Positions 1 to 6,310 of a stretch of DNA of 10,723 nt are shown here, one piece after another. The stretch is taken from the NCBI GenBank assembly GCA_015657735.1, contig SSSX01000388.1, positions 1 through 10,723 on the forward strand, read 5' to 3'. Position numbers and translations under genes: made by a program. This DNA comes from Zoogloeaceae bacterium. Its GTDB lineage: Bacteria; Pseudomonadota; Gammaproteobacteria; Burkholderiales; Rhodocyclaceae. The number at the start of each line of letters is the position of its first letter. Within the stretch, counting starts at the first letter, position 1. The notes below the pieces were generated by a model that saw only the letters and a program-made list of their open reading frames with translations, made no database searches and was not told where the DNA came from.

Positions 1-880
1 ACAGGGGAGTCTCGCGGCGACCGCGCGGGAACTGAACCTGACCCCGCCGGCGGTCTCCCGCCGCCTGTCGCAGCTCGAGGAGCGCCTCGGCGTGCGCCTG
101 CTCAACCGGACGACGCGCCGCATCAGCCTGACCGGCGAAGGGGAGGTCTATTTCGAGAGCGCGCTGCGCATCCTCTCCGACATCGACGAGATGGAGCGCT
201 TGGTGTCGAGCAGCCGGGAGGCGCCGAAAGGGTTGCTGCGGGTCAATGCGCCGCTCGGTTTCGGCCGCTCCTACATCGGCCCGGCGATCTCGGTGTTCAC
301 CAAAACCTATCCCGACGTCGACGTGCAGCTGCACCTCACCGACCGTCCGATCAGCCTGCCGGACGAAGCGATCGACGTATCGATCCGCTTCGGCGAGCTG
401 CCCGACTCACGCCTGATCGCCAAGAAGATCGCCGCCAACCGGCGTCTGCTGTGCGCCTCGCCGGCCTACCTGCGCGCCGCCGGCCAGCCGGTCTATCCGC
501 ACGACCTCACGCAGCACCAGTGCATCGTGCTGCGCCAGAACGAATCGGCCTACGGCAACTGGCGCCTGAGCCGCGGCAAGCAGACCGAAACCATCAAGGT
601 GCATGGCAGGCTGAGCACCAACGACGGGGAAGTCGCCCTCAACTGGGCGCTGGAGGGGCACGGCATCCTGATGCGCGCCGAGTGGGACGTCGCCAAGTAT
701 CTGCGCAGCGGCCGGCTGGTGCAGCTGCTCGCCGACTACGACACGCCGCCGGCCGACGTGTATGCGGTCTATCTCGAACGGCTCAACCTGTCGGCCAGGG
801 TGGCCTATTTCGTCGAGCACCTGCGCGACTTCCTGAGCCGCCACGCCGACAGCCCGCAGCACAATCAGTCGAACTGGTAG
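1..880 (+). CDS. LysR-type transcriptional regulator, 5'-truncated by window edge
   Basis: A DNA-binding transcription factor of the LysR family. The reading frame is open from base 2, so 292 residues are visible and only about 10-15 N-terminal residues are missing compared with the usual 300-310. The winged helix-turn-helix is still readable at the start (SLAATARELNLTPPAVSRRL, then a conserved RLLNRTTRRISLT wing). The rest is a periplasmic-binding-protein-like effector domain of the CrgA/DmlR-like type, with the typical FGRSYIGPA and RLLCASPAYL segments. It ends 2 bp before the stop codon of the next, convergent LysR gene, to which it is clearly related (shared FGR, RR(L/V)LCASPAYL, GHGI(L/I), D.WAVY-like motifs). 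Its target is unknown. The real start lies outside the window; a GTG at 92 is an internal valine codon. Confidence 0.93.
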   Translation, partial: QGSLAATARELNLTPPAVSRRLSQLEERLGVRLLNRTTRRISLTGEGEVYFESALRILSDIDEMERLVSSSREAPKGLLRVNAPLGFGRSYIGPAISVFTKTYPDVDVQLHLTDRPISLPDEAIDVSIRFGELPDSRLIAKKIAANRRLLCASPAYLRAAGQPVYPHDLTQHQCIVLRQNESAYGNWRLSRGKQTETIKVHGRLSTNDGEVALNWALEGHGILMRAEWDVAKYLRSGRLVQLLADYDTPPADVYAVYLERLNLSARVAYFVEHLRDFLSRHADSPQHNQSNW

Positions 881-882
881 CG

Positions 883-1797
883 TTACGGGCCGTCGCTCAT
901 CCCGCTCCGCGCGAACCAGTCTTCGAGGAACTCCACGCAGACCCTGACCTTGGCCGATACCGACAGCCGCGACGGATAGACCGCCCACACGTCGGCCTGC
1001 TGGAAATAGCCGGGCAGCACCGGCACCAGCACGCCGGCCGCGATCTCGCGGCTGACATCCCAGGTCGAGCGCAGGATGATGCCGTGGCCGTCGATGGCCC
1101 ACTGGCGGACGATTTCGCCGTTGTTGGCCGACAGCGGCCCGCTGACCTTGATGGCGACCGGGCCGTCCGGCCCGTCGAGTTCCCAGCGTCCGAAATCCTG
1201 GTCCCGCTCGCGGATCGGAATGCAGCGGTGGGCCTTCAGCTCGTCCAGCGACTGCGGCGTCCCGCAGCGCGCCAGATAGGCCGGCGAGGCGCACAGCACG
1301 CGCCGGTTGCGGGCGATCCGGCGCTTGATCACGTTGCCCTCGCGCACCTGGCCGATCCGGATGTCGAGCTGGAAACCCTCGTCCACCAGATCGACCGGGC
1401 GGTCGAACAGCTCGACCTGGATCTCGAGTTGCGGAAAGCGCCGCGCCAGTTCGGAGAGCGCCGGCGCCAGCCGGTTGCGCCCGAAACCGGTGCTGCAGCA
1501 GATCCGCAGGAGTCCGCTCGGCGCCGCCTTCTCGCGCGAGATCGCCTCGCCCATCAGGTCGACATCCTCGACGATGCGCTGCGCCCATTGATGGACGATC
1601 TCGCCCTGGGCGGTCAGCAGCACGTTGCGCGTCGTGCGGTGGAACAGTCTTTCGCCGACGGCCGCCTCGAGCAGCGCGATGCGCTTGCTCACCACCGCTT
1701 TGGAAACCCCCAGCTCGCGGGCGGTTTCGGCAAAGCTGCGGTTGCGGGCCACCACGCAGAACAGGCGCAGATCGTCCAGTTGAGGTCTAGCGTTCAC
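883..1797 (-). CDS. LysR-type transcriptional regulator, probable regulator of divergent dmlA
   Basis: A complete 304-residue LysR-family regulator. The helix-turn-helix lies at about residues 8-67 (RSFAETARELGVSKAVVSKR is the recognition region) and the effector-binding domain at about 95-300. The start is GTG: an ATG 24 nt upstream is followed at once by TGA, and LysR proteins normally begin just before the LxxLRLF segment seen here at residues 8-13. No good Shine-Dalgarno precedes it, so translation may be weak. It is divergent from the D-malate dehydrogenase gene, the same arrangement as dmlR-dmlA in E. coli, with a T-N11-A palindrome in between. It therefore probably activates dmlA and the downstream permease in response to D-malate or tartrate and represses itself. 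The family assignment is secure; the target is inferred from position only. Confidence 0.93.
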   Translation of the reverse strand: MNARPQLDDLRLFCVVARNRSFAETARELGVSKAVVSKRIALLEAAVGERLFHRTTRNVLLTAQGEIVHQWAQRIVEDVDLMGEAISREKAAPSGLLRICCSTGFGRNRLAPALSELARRFPQLEIQVELFDRPVDLVDEGFQLDIRIGQVREGNVIKRRIARNRRVLCASPAYLARCGTPQSLDELKAHRCIPIRERDQDFGRWELDGPDGPVAIKVSGPLSANNGEIVRQWAIDGHGIILRSTWDVSREIAAGVLVPVLPGYFQQADVWAVYPSRLSVSAKVRVCVEFLEDWFARSGMSDGP

Positions 1798-1840
1798 GAA
1801 TCGTATTCGCCGTATTCACATTTGAGCGGATTGTAAATAT
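1798..1840. promoter_or_regulatory. Divergent operator region: LysR T-N11-A palindrome and CGTATTC repeats
   Basis: The 101-bp gap between the LysR gene and dmlA is AT-richer than its surroundings. At 1820-1838 there is an inverted repeat ATTT-N11-AAAT that contains the LysR consensus T-N11-A (T1823, A1835). Nearer the regulator start, CGTATTC occurs twice (1802-1808 and 1811-1817, 9-bp period), the first copy forming a small palindrome GAAT-CGT-ATTC (1798-1808). On the minus strand a TACAAT -10 candidate for the LysR gene (complement of 1830-1835) overlaps the palindrome, which would suit autorepression. The motifs are visible; their function is inferred. Confidence 0.5.
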
Positions 1841-1858
1841 TTCTGTGGCCTCTAAGCT
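1831..1858 (+). promoter_or_regulatory. Candidate dmlA promoter
   Basis: TTGTAA (1831-1836) and TAAGCT (1853-1858), spaced by 16 bp, are the best sigma-70-like pair before dmlA. The match is imperfect (4/6 and 3/6), as expected of an activator-dependent promoter, and its -35 lies inside the right arm of the LysR palindrome. Transcription would start near 1865, leaving a leader of about 35 nt with the AGAGGA ribosome-binding site at 1885-1890. Confidence 0.3.
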
Positions 1859-1898
1859 ATGCCCATCCGACATTCGTCCATTCCAGAGGAGCGCCCCC

Positions 1899-2984
1899 AT
1901 GAAACACACAATCGCGGTGATCGCCGGCGACGGCATCGGCAAGGAAGTCATGCCCGAGGGCCTGCGCGTGCTCGACGCGGCGATGCGCCGGTTCGGCCTC
2001 GAACTCGAATTCACCGCCTTCGACTGGGCCCACTGCGACTACTACCTCGAACACGGCAAGATGATGCCCGACGACTGGTTCGAGCAGCTCAAGGGCTTCG
2101 ACGCGATCTACTTCGGCGCGGTCGGCTGGCCGGCCACGGTGCCGGACCATGTCTCGCTGTGGGGTTCGCTGCTCAAGTTCCGCCGCGATTTCGACCAGTA
2201 CGCCAACGTCCGCCCGGTGCGCCTGATGCCCGGCATCCCGTGCCCGCTGGCCGGCAAGCAGGTCGGCGACATCGACTTCTACGTCATCCGCGAGAACACC
2301 GAGGGCGAGTACTCGTCGATCGGCGGCCGCATCTTCGAAGGCACCGACCGCGAAACGGTGATCCAGGAATCGATCTTCACGCGCCAGGGCACCGACCGCA
2401 TCCTGAAGTTCGCCTTCGACCTCGCGCAGCGCCGCCCCAAGCGGCACCTCACCGCCGCCACCAAGTCGAACGGCATCGCGATCAGCATGCCCTACTGGGA
2501 CGAGCGCGTCGCCGCGATGGCCGGCGCCTACCCCGAGGTGCGCTGGGACAAATACCACATCGACATCCTGGCCGCGCGCTTCGTGCTCAGCCCGGAGCGT
2601 TTCGATGTGGTCGTCGCCTCCAACCTGTTCGGCGACATCCTGTCCGACCTCGGCCCGGCATGCACCGGCACGATCGGCATCGCGCCGTCGGCCAACCTGA
2701 ACCCCGAGCGCACCTTCCCGTCGCTGTTCGAGCCGGTGCACGGCTCGGCCCCGGACATCGCCGGCCAGGGCATCGCCAACCCGATCGCGATGATCTGGTC
2801 GGCGGCGCTGATGCTGGATTTCCTCGGCAACGGCGACGCGCGCTACCAGGCCGCCCACGACGCGATCATGCAGGCCATCGAGCACGTGCTGGTGGCCGGC
2901 CCGCGCACGCCCGACATGGGCGGCACGGCCGGCACCGCCGAACTCGGCCAGGCCGTTGCCGCGGCGCTCGCGGGCGGGGCGTGA
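1899..2984 (+). CDS. dmlA: D-malate/tartrate dehydrogenase (decarboxylating)
   Basis: An NAD-dependent beta-decarboxylating dehydrogenase of the isopropylmalate/isocitrate dehydrogenase superfamily, in the DmlA/tartrate dehydrogenase branch. It oxidises D-malate to pyruvate and CO2, often also acting on tartrate, in the cytoplasm with Mn2+/Mg2+ and K+. The 361 residues equal E. coli DmlA in length and resemble it closely throughout. Visible key features: GDGIGKEV (10-17); the substrate loop LWGSLLKFRR (88-96) with R95, R105 and R131; ENTEGEYS with catalytic Y138; K189 in TKSNG; metal ligands D222, D246 and D250 (SNLFGDILSD); and the nucleotide loop HGSAPDI (281-287), whose D286 fits NAD preference. 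ATG 1899 is chosen because AGAGGA sits 8 nt upstream and the family N-terminus begins there; an in-frame GTG at 1845 would add 18 non-homologous residues. The permease gene follows after 13 bp. Confidence 0.96.
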   Translation: MKHTIAVIAGDGIGKEVMPEGLRVLDAAMRRFGLELEFTAFDWAHCDYYLEHGKMMPDDWFEQLKGFDAIYFGAVGWPATVPDHVSLWGSLLKFRRDFDQYANVRPVRLMPGIPCPLAGKQVGDIDFYVIRENTEGEYSSIGGRIFEGTDRETVIQESIFTRQGTDRILKFAFDLAQRRPKRHLTAATKSNGIAISMPYWDERVAAMAGAYPEVRWDKYHIDILAARFVLSPERFDVVVASNLFGDILSDLGPACTGTIGIAPSANLNPERTFPSLFEPVHGSAPDIAGQGIANPIAMIWSAALMLDFLGNGDARYQAAHDAIMQAIEHVLVAGPRTPDMGGTAGTAELGQAVAAALAGGA

Positions 2985-2997
2985 GCCGAGCCGGCCG

Positions 2998-3957
2998 ATG
3001 AGCGCCTTCCTGCACCAGCTGGCCCTCGGCGCGCCGCTGTTCGCCCTCATCCTCGCCGGCTATCTGCTGATGCGCGTGGGCCGCTGGCCGCCGGCCATGG
3101 CCCAGCACCTGACCCGTTTCGTGTTCAGCGTCGGGCTGCCGGCGATGCTGTTCCGGATGATGAGCGACCTGTCGAACCTGCCGCCGGTCGATAGCCGCCT
3201 GCTCGTCGCCTACTTCGGCGCCAGCCTCGCCACCTTCGTCGTCGGCCGGCTGGTCTCGGCCAGGCTGTTCGGGCTCGACGGCCTGGCCCAGACGGTGTTC
3301 GGCATCGGCTGCATTTTCTCCAACAACATCATGCTCGGCCTGCCGCTGGCCAAGGCCGCGCTGGGCGACCGGGCGATCCCGTCGGTGGCGCTGGTCCTCG
3401 TCTTCAACGCGCTGATCCTGTGGAGCCTGATCAGCATCTCGGCCGAGTGGTATCGCCACGCCCGCCTGTCGCTGAAAGGGCTGTGGGCGACGCTGACCGG
3501 CGTCGTGCGCAACCCGGTCGTCGTCGCCATTCTCGGCGGCACGGCCTGCGGCCTGAGCGGTGCCGCGCTGCCGGAGATCATCGACAGCCCGCTGAAAATG
3601 CTCGGCCAGACGGGCATGCCGCTGGCGCTCGTCGCCCTCGGCATGAGCCTGGCCGAATACGACCTGCGGGCGCAGTGGCGGGTGAGCGCCAGCATCGCCG
3701 GCCTCAAGCTCGTCGTCCTGCCGCTCGGCATGCTGGGCCTGGCCCGACTGATCGGTCTGCCGGCGCTGGAGACCATGGTCATCGTCCTGCTCGGGTCGAT
3801 CGGCCTGGGCGCCAATGTGTTCCTGATGGCGCGCCAGTTCAAGGCGGTCGAAGCCGGCATCGCCGGTGCGCTGATCCTGACCACGGTCGGCTCGGCGATG
3901 ACGACGCCGCTGCTGCTGGCGGTCGCCGGCCACGGGGCCGGTCCGCTGCGGCCCTGA
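2998..3957 (+). CDS. AEC-family permease, candidate D-malate/dicarboxylate transporter
   Basis: An inner-membrane carrier of the auxin efflux carrier (AEC) family, about 319 residues with ten predicted helices (approximately 9-27, 37-56, 66-88, 99-121, 127-148, 168-187, 204-219, 231-251, 257-279, 288-309) arranged as two inverted halves. Family hallmarks are the broken helix SNNIMLGLPLA (109-118) in the first half, and TGMPLALVALG (205-215) and NVFLMARQF (273-281) in the second. Bacterial relatives include MleP- and MdcF-type malate and malonate carriers. It lies 13 bp downstream of dmlA with no terminator between, so it is probably co-transcribed and imports the DmlA substrate; this substrate is inferred from context. 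ATG 2998 is preferred over an in-frame TTG at 2956, which would extend back into dmlA and add an Arg/Pro-rich head. The ribosome-binding site is weak, suggesting coupling to dmlA translation. Confidence 0.88.
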   Translation: MSAFLHQLALGAPLFALILAGYLLMRVGRWPPAMAQHLTRFVFSVGLPAMLFRMMSDLSNLPPVDSRLLVAYFGASLATFVVGRLVSARLFGLDGLAQTVFGIGCIFSNNIMLGLPLAKAALGDRAIPSVALVLVFNALILWSLISISAEWYRHARLSLKGLWATLTGVVRNPVVVAILGGTACGLSGAALPEIIDSPLKMLGQTGMPLALVALGMSLAEYDLRAQWRVSASIAGLKLVVLPLGMLGLARLIGLPALETMVIVLLGSIGLGANVFLMARQFKAVEAGIAGALILTTVGSAMTTPLLLAVAGHGAGPLRP

Positions 3958-3971
3958 AGCGCGCCGGCCGG

Positions 3972-3995
3972 GGCGTCGGGCTTTACGCCTTTTTT
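3972..3995 (+). terminator. Possible Rho-independent terminator after the permease gene
   Basis: A 5-bp stem GGCGT (3972-3976) / ACGCC (3985-3989), with an 8-nt loop, is followed directly by six T residues (3990-3995), 15 bp after the permease stop codon. The stem can be lengthened only by G-T wobble pairs, so it is a modest terminator. The same bases form a KdpE-operator-like sequence; both roles are possible at once. Confidence 0.5.
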
Positions 3996-3999
3996 ACAA
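3982..3999 (+). promoter_or_regulatory. KdpE-operator-like sequence upstream of kdpD
   Basis: TTTACGCCTTTTTTACAA matches the E. coli kdpFABC operator as I remember it (TTTATACTTTTTTTACAC) at 14 of 18 positions. It contains two TTTAC half-sites (3982-3986 and 3993-3997) repeated 11 bp apart, the spacing expected of OmpR/PhoB-family dimers bound in tandem. It lies 55 bp before the start of the kinase gene, so KdpE encoded in the operon could activate its own transcription and that of kup. No convincing -10/-35 pair is seen between it and 4055. The part of the match made by the T run is low in information, so this remains a hypothesis. Confidence 0.4.
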
Positions 4000-4054
4000 G
4001 GGCAGTGCAACAATCCCGTCGTCACTTCCGAAGGTACGCCTCGAAGCGCCGCCG

Positions 4055-5599
4055 ATGGCACTCCCCAGACTCCTGATCGACAGTCGGCCACACCCGTCCT
4101 GGTGGCGCTACGCCCGCGCGGTGCTGGCCTGCGGCCTCACCGCGGGGCTGGCGTTTCCGTTCCACGAAAGCCTCGACCTGCCCAACACGGTGATGTTGTT
4201 CGTGATGACCGTCGTGCTGGTGGCGGTGAAGGCCGGGCGCGGGCCGGCGGTGCTGGCCTCGGTGGTCAGCGTCGCGCTGTTCGATTTCCTGTTCGTGCCG
4301 CCGCGCTTCTCGTTCGCGGTCACCGACGGCCAATACCTGCTGACCTTCGCGGTGATGCTGGCGGTGTCGCTGATCGTCGGGCAGCTCACCGCCGGCCTGC
4401 GCAGCCAGGCGCACGAGGCCGACCGGCGCGAGCAGGTCACCCGCGCGCTGTATGAGCTGGCGCGCAAACTCGCCGGCGCGATGACCGTCGGGCAGGTCGA
4501 CGACGCGCTCCGGCACTTTCTCGACGCGCAATGTGGCGCGCGCAGCAGCCTGCTGATCGCCGCCGGCGACACCGGCCCGACGCTGGCCGGGGAGCCCGGC
4601 GTGGCGCTGGACCGGCTCGACTGGCAGACCGTCCGGATGGTCTGCGCCAGCCAGCAGGCGGTGATGTCGTCGGCGCTGGACGCAGCCGGCCTGTGCCGCC
4701 ACTTCCTGCCGCTGACCGGCGCGACGCGCAACCGCGGCGCGCTGGTGGTGTCGGTCGCCGCAGCGCTGGGCGAGATGCGCCCGCTGCTCGAAGCCGTCGC
4801 CTCGCTGGTGAGCACGGCGGTGGAGCGCCTCCACTTCGTCGAGGTGGCCCACGCGGCGCAGGTCGACGCGATGTCCGAGCGCCTGCGCAGTTCGATCCTG
4901 TCGGCGCTGTCGCACGACGTGCGGACGCCGCTGACGGCGCTGTACGGCATGGCCGATGCGCTGGCCACCGCCCGTCCGCCGCTGCCGGCCGAGGCGCAGG
5001 AAACCGCCGCCGCGATCCGCGATCAGGCCCTGCGCCTGAACGGCATGGTCGGCAATCTGCTCGATATGGCCCGCCTGCAAAGCGGGCGTGTCCAGCTGCG
5101 CCGCGAGTGGCAGCCGGTCGAGGAAGTGGTCGGCGCCAGCCTCAAGCTGCTCGGGCCGGCGCTGGCGGATCATCCGGTGCGGATCACCGGGCTCGATGCG
5201 CTGCCGCTGCTCGAATTCGATGCGGTGCTGATCGAGCGGGTGTTCTGCAATCTGTTCGAAAACGCCGCCAAGTATGCGCCGCCGGGTACGCCGATCGTGC
5301 TCGAGGCCGACGCCGGGCCGGAAACGGTGGAGCTGCGGGTGCGCAGCGGCGGTGAGGGCTTTGCGGCGGAGCGGCTCGACAAGGTGTTCGACCTGTTCGA
5401 ACGCGGGCGGCCGGAAAGCGCGGTGGCCGGCATGGGCGTCGGGCTGGCGATCTGCCAGTCCATCGTGGCCGCCCACGGCGGCACGATCCGCGCCTTCAAC
5501 CCGCCCGGCGGCGGCGCCTGCGTCGCCTTCACGCTGCCGCGCGGATGTCCGCCGGCGATCGAAAGCGAATCCCTGCCACCGGAAGGAGGCACGCCGTGA
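4055..5599 (+). CDS. kdpD: KdpD-like sensor histidine kinase lacking the N-terminal KdpD/Usp domains
   Basis: A membrane sensor kinase equivalent to the C-terminal part of KdpD. Its 514 residues compare with about 890 in E. coli KdpD. It opens with the four-helix DUF4118 membrane module (about 18-112) including the KdpD signature FLFVPPRFSFAV (78-89), then a GAF-like region (about 130-250), a HisKA dimerisation domain with phospho-acceptor H287 in ALSHDVRTPLT, and a HATPase domain with N box (N399, N403 in NLFENAAKYAPPG), F box FDLFERG (445-451) and G2 box GMGVGLAIC (459-467). The N-terminal cytoplasmic half with its Walker A motif is absent, and there is no room for it: the permease ends 97 bp upstream in another frame. 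The G1 box normally reading DxGxG is S431-GGEG, so the adenine-contacting Asp is missing. The stop overlaps the kdpE start. It probably phosphorylates KdpE in response to K+ or turgor. Confidence 0.93.
   Translation: MALPRLLIDSRPHPSWWRYARAVLACGLTAGLAFPFHESLDLPNTVMLFVMTVVLVAVKAGRGPAVLASVVSVALFDFLFVPPRFSFAVTDGQYLLTFAVMLAVSLIVGQLTAGLRSQAHEADRREQVTRALYELARKLAGAMTVGQVDDALRHFLDAQCGARSSLLIAAGDTGPTLAGEPGVALDRLDWQTVRMVCASQQAVMSSALDAAGLCRHFLPLTGATRNRGALVVSVAAALGEMRPLLEAVASLVSTAVERLHFVEVAHAAQVDAMSERLRSSILSALSHDVRTPLTALYGMADALATARPPLPAEAQETAAAIRDQALRLNGMVGNLLDMARLQSGRVQLRREWQPVEEVVGASLKLLGPALADHPVRITGLDALPLLEFDAVLIERVFCNLFENAAKYAPPGTPIVLEADAGPETVELRVRSGGEGFAAERLDKVFDLFERGRPESAVAGMGVGLAICQSIVAAHGGTIRAFNPPGGGACVAFTLPRGCPPAIESESLPPEGGTP
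5583..5589 (+). promoter_or_regulatory. Strong ribosome-binding site that fixes the kdpE GTG start
   Basis: AAGGAGG, a near-perfect Shine-Dalgarno, lies 6 nt before GTG 5596 inside the last codons of kdpD. It decides the start against an in-frame ATG at 5545, which has no such site and would add 17 residues with no family counterpart. Confidence 0.85.
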
Positions 5600-6282
5600 A
5601 CAAGCCGCTGATCCTCATCGTCGAGGACGAACAGCAGATCCGCCGTTTCGTGCGCAGCGCGCTGGAGCGCGAGGGGCTGCGGGTCGGCGAGGCCGCCACG
5701 CGGCGCGAGGGGCTGATCGAAGCCGGCCGCGGCAAGCCCGATCTGGTGGTGCTCGACCTCGGCCTGCCCGACGGCGACGGCGCCGCGTTCGTCGAGGATT
5801 TCCGCACCTGGTCGTCGGCGCCGGTGCTGGTGCTGTCGGCGCGTTCCACCGAGAACGACAAGATCGACGTGCTCGATGCCGGCGCCGACGACTACCTGAC
5901 CAAACCTTTCGCGGTGGGCGAATTGCTGGCCCGCGTGCGTGCGCTGCTGCGCCGCGGCCGGAGCAATCCGGAAAGCGAGGCGGCGCGGGTGGCGTTCGGC
6001 GACGTGGAGGTCGATTTCTCGCGCCGGCAGGTCAGCCGCCGCGGCGAGCCGGTCAAGCTGACGCCGATCGAATACCGCCTGCTCGGCCTGCTGATCGCCA
6101 ACGCCGGCAAGGTCATGACGCACCGCCAGCTGCTGCGCGAGGTGTGGGGGCCGGCCTACAGCGACAGCAGCCACTATCTGCGCATCTATGTCGGCCACCT
6201 GCGCCACAAGCTCGAGGACGACGCCGCGCAGCCGCGCCACTTTCTGACCGAAACCGGGGTAGGCTATCGGTTTCAGCTATGA
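5596..6282 (+). CDS. kdpE: KdpE-type response regulator (OmpR/PhoB family)
   Basis: The cytoplasmic response regulator partner of the KdpD-like kinase. The 228 residues match E. coli KdpE (225) in length and closely in sequence. The receiver domain (about 3-115) has the acidic pair E10/D11, phospho-acceptor D54 in VVLDLGLPDGDG, S81 as the conserved Ser/Thr, and K103 in DDYLTKPF. The winged-helix DNA-binding domain (about 130-228) carries the KdpE-characteristic LTPIEYRLL, NAGKVMTHRQLL, SHYLRIYVGHLRHKLE and RHFLTETGVGYRF segments. The start is GTG, overlapping the kdpD stop (GTGA), so the two are translationally coupled. Kup begins 28 bp downstream without a terminator. In E. coli KdpE activates kdpFABC; here the likely targets are its own operon through the TTTAC repeat at 3982-3999, and thereby kup. 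Confidence 0.96.
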   Translation: MNKPLILIVEDEQQIRRFVRSALEREGLRVGEAATRREGLIEAGRGKPDLVVLDLGLPDGDGAAFVEDFRTWSSAPVLVLSARSTENDKIDVLDAGADDYLTKPFAVGELLARVRALLRRGRSNPESEAARVAFGDVEVDFSRRQVSRRGEPVKLTPIEYRLLGLLIANAGKVMTHRQLLREVWGPAYSDSSHYLRIYVGHLRHKLEDDAAQPRHFLTETGVGYRFQL

Positions 6283-6310
6283 CGATCTTCGCCATCCAAC
6301 GGAGTACGCG

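Noticed and set aside
1845..1898. GTG-initiated N-terminal extension of dmlA
   Set aside because: It would cover the candidate promoter and add 18 residues absent from DmlA; the AGAGGA site points to ATG 1899.
3993..4021. TTTACA as the -35 of a kdpD promoter
   Set aside because: At 16-18 bp spacing there is only GC-rich sequence with no -10-like hexamer; TTTACA fits better as half of the KdpE-like repeat or the end of the terminator T tract.
4022..5476. 484-codon open frame on the minus strand opposite kdpD
   Set aside because: Antisense to a kinase with all expected domains; composition is His/Arg/Gln-rich as in other shadows.
5545..5595. ATG-initiated N-terminal extension of kdpE
   Set aside because: No ribosome-binding site and no homology; AAGGAGG before GTG 5596 and the KdpE N-terminus at that point decide the start.
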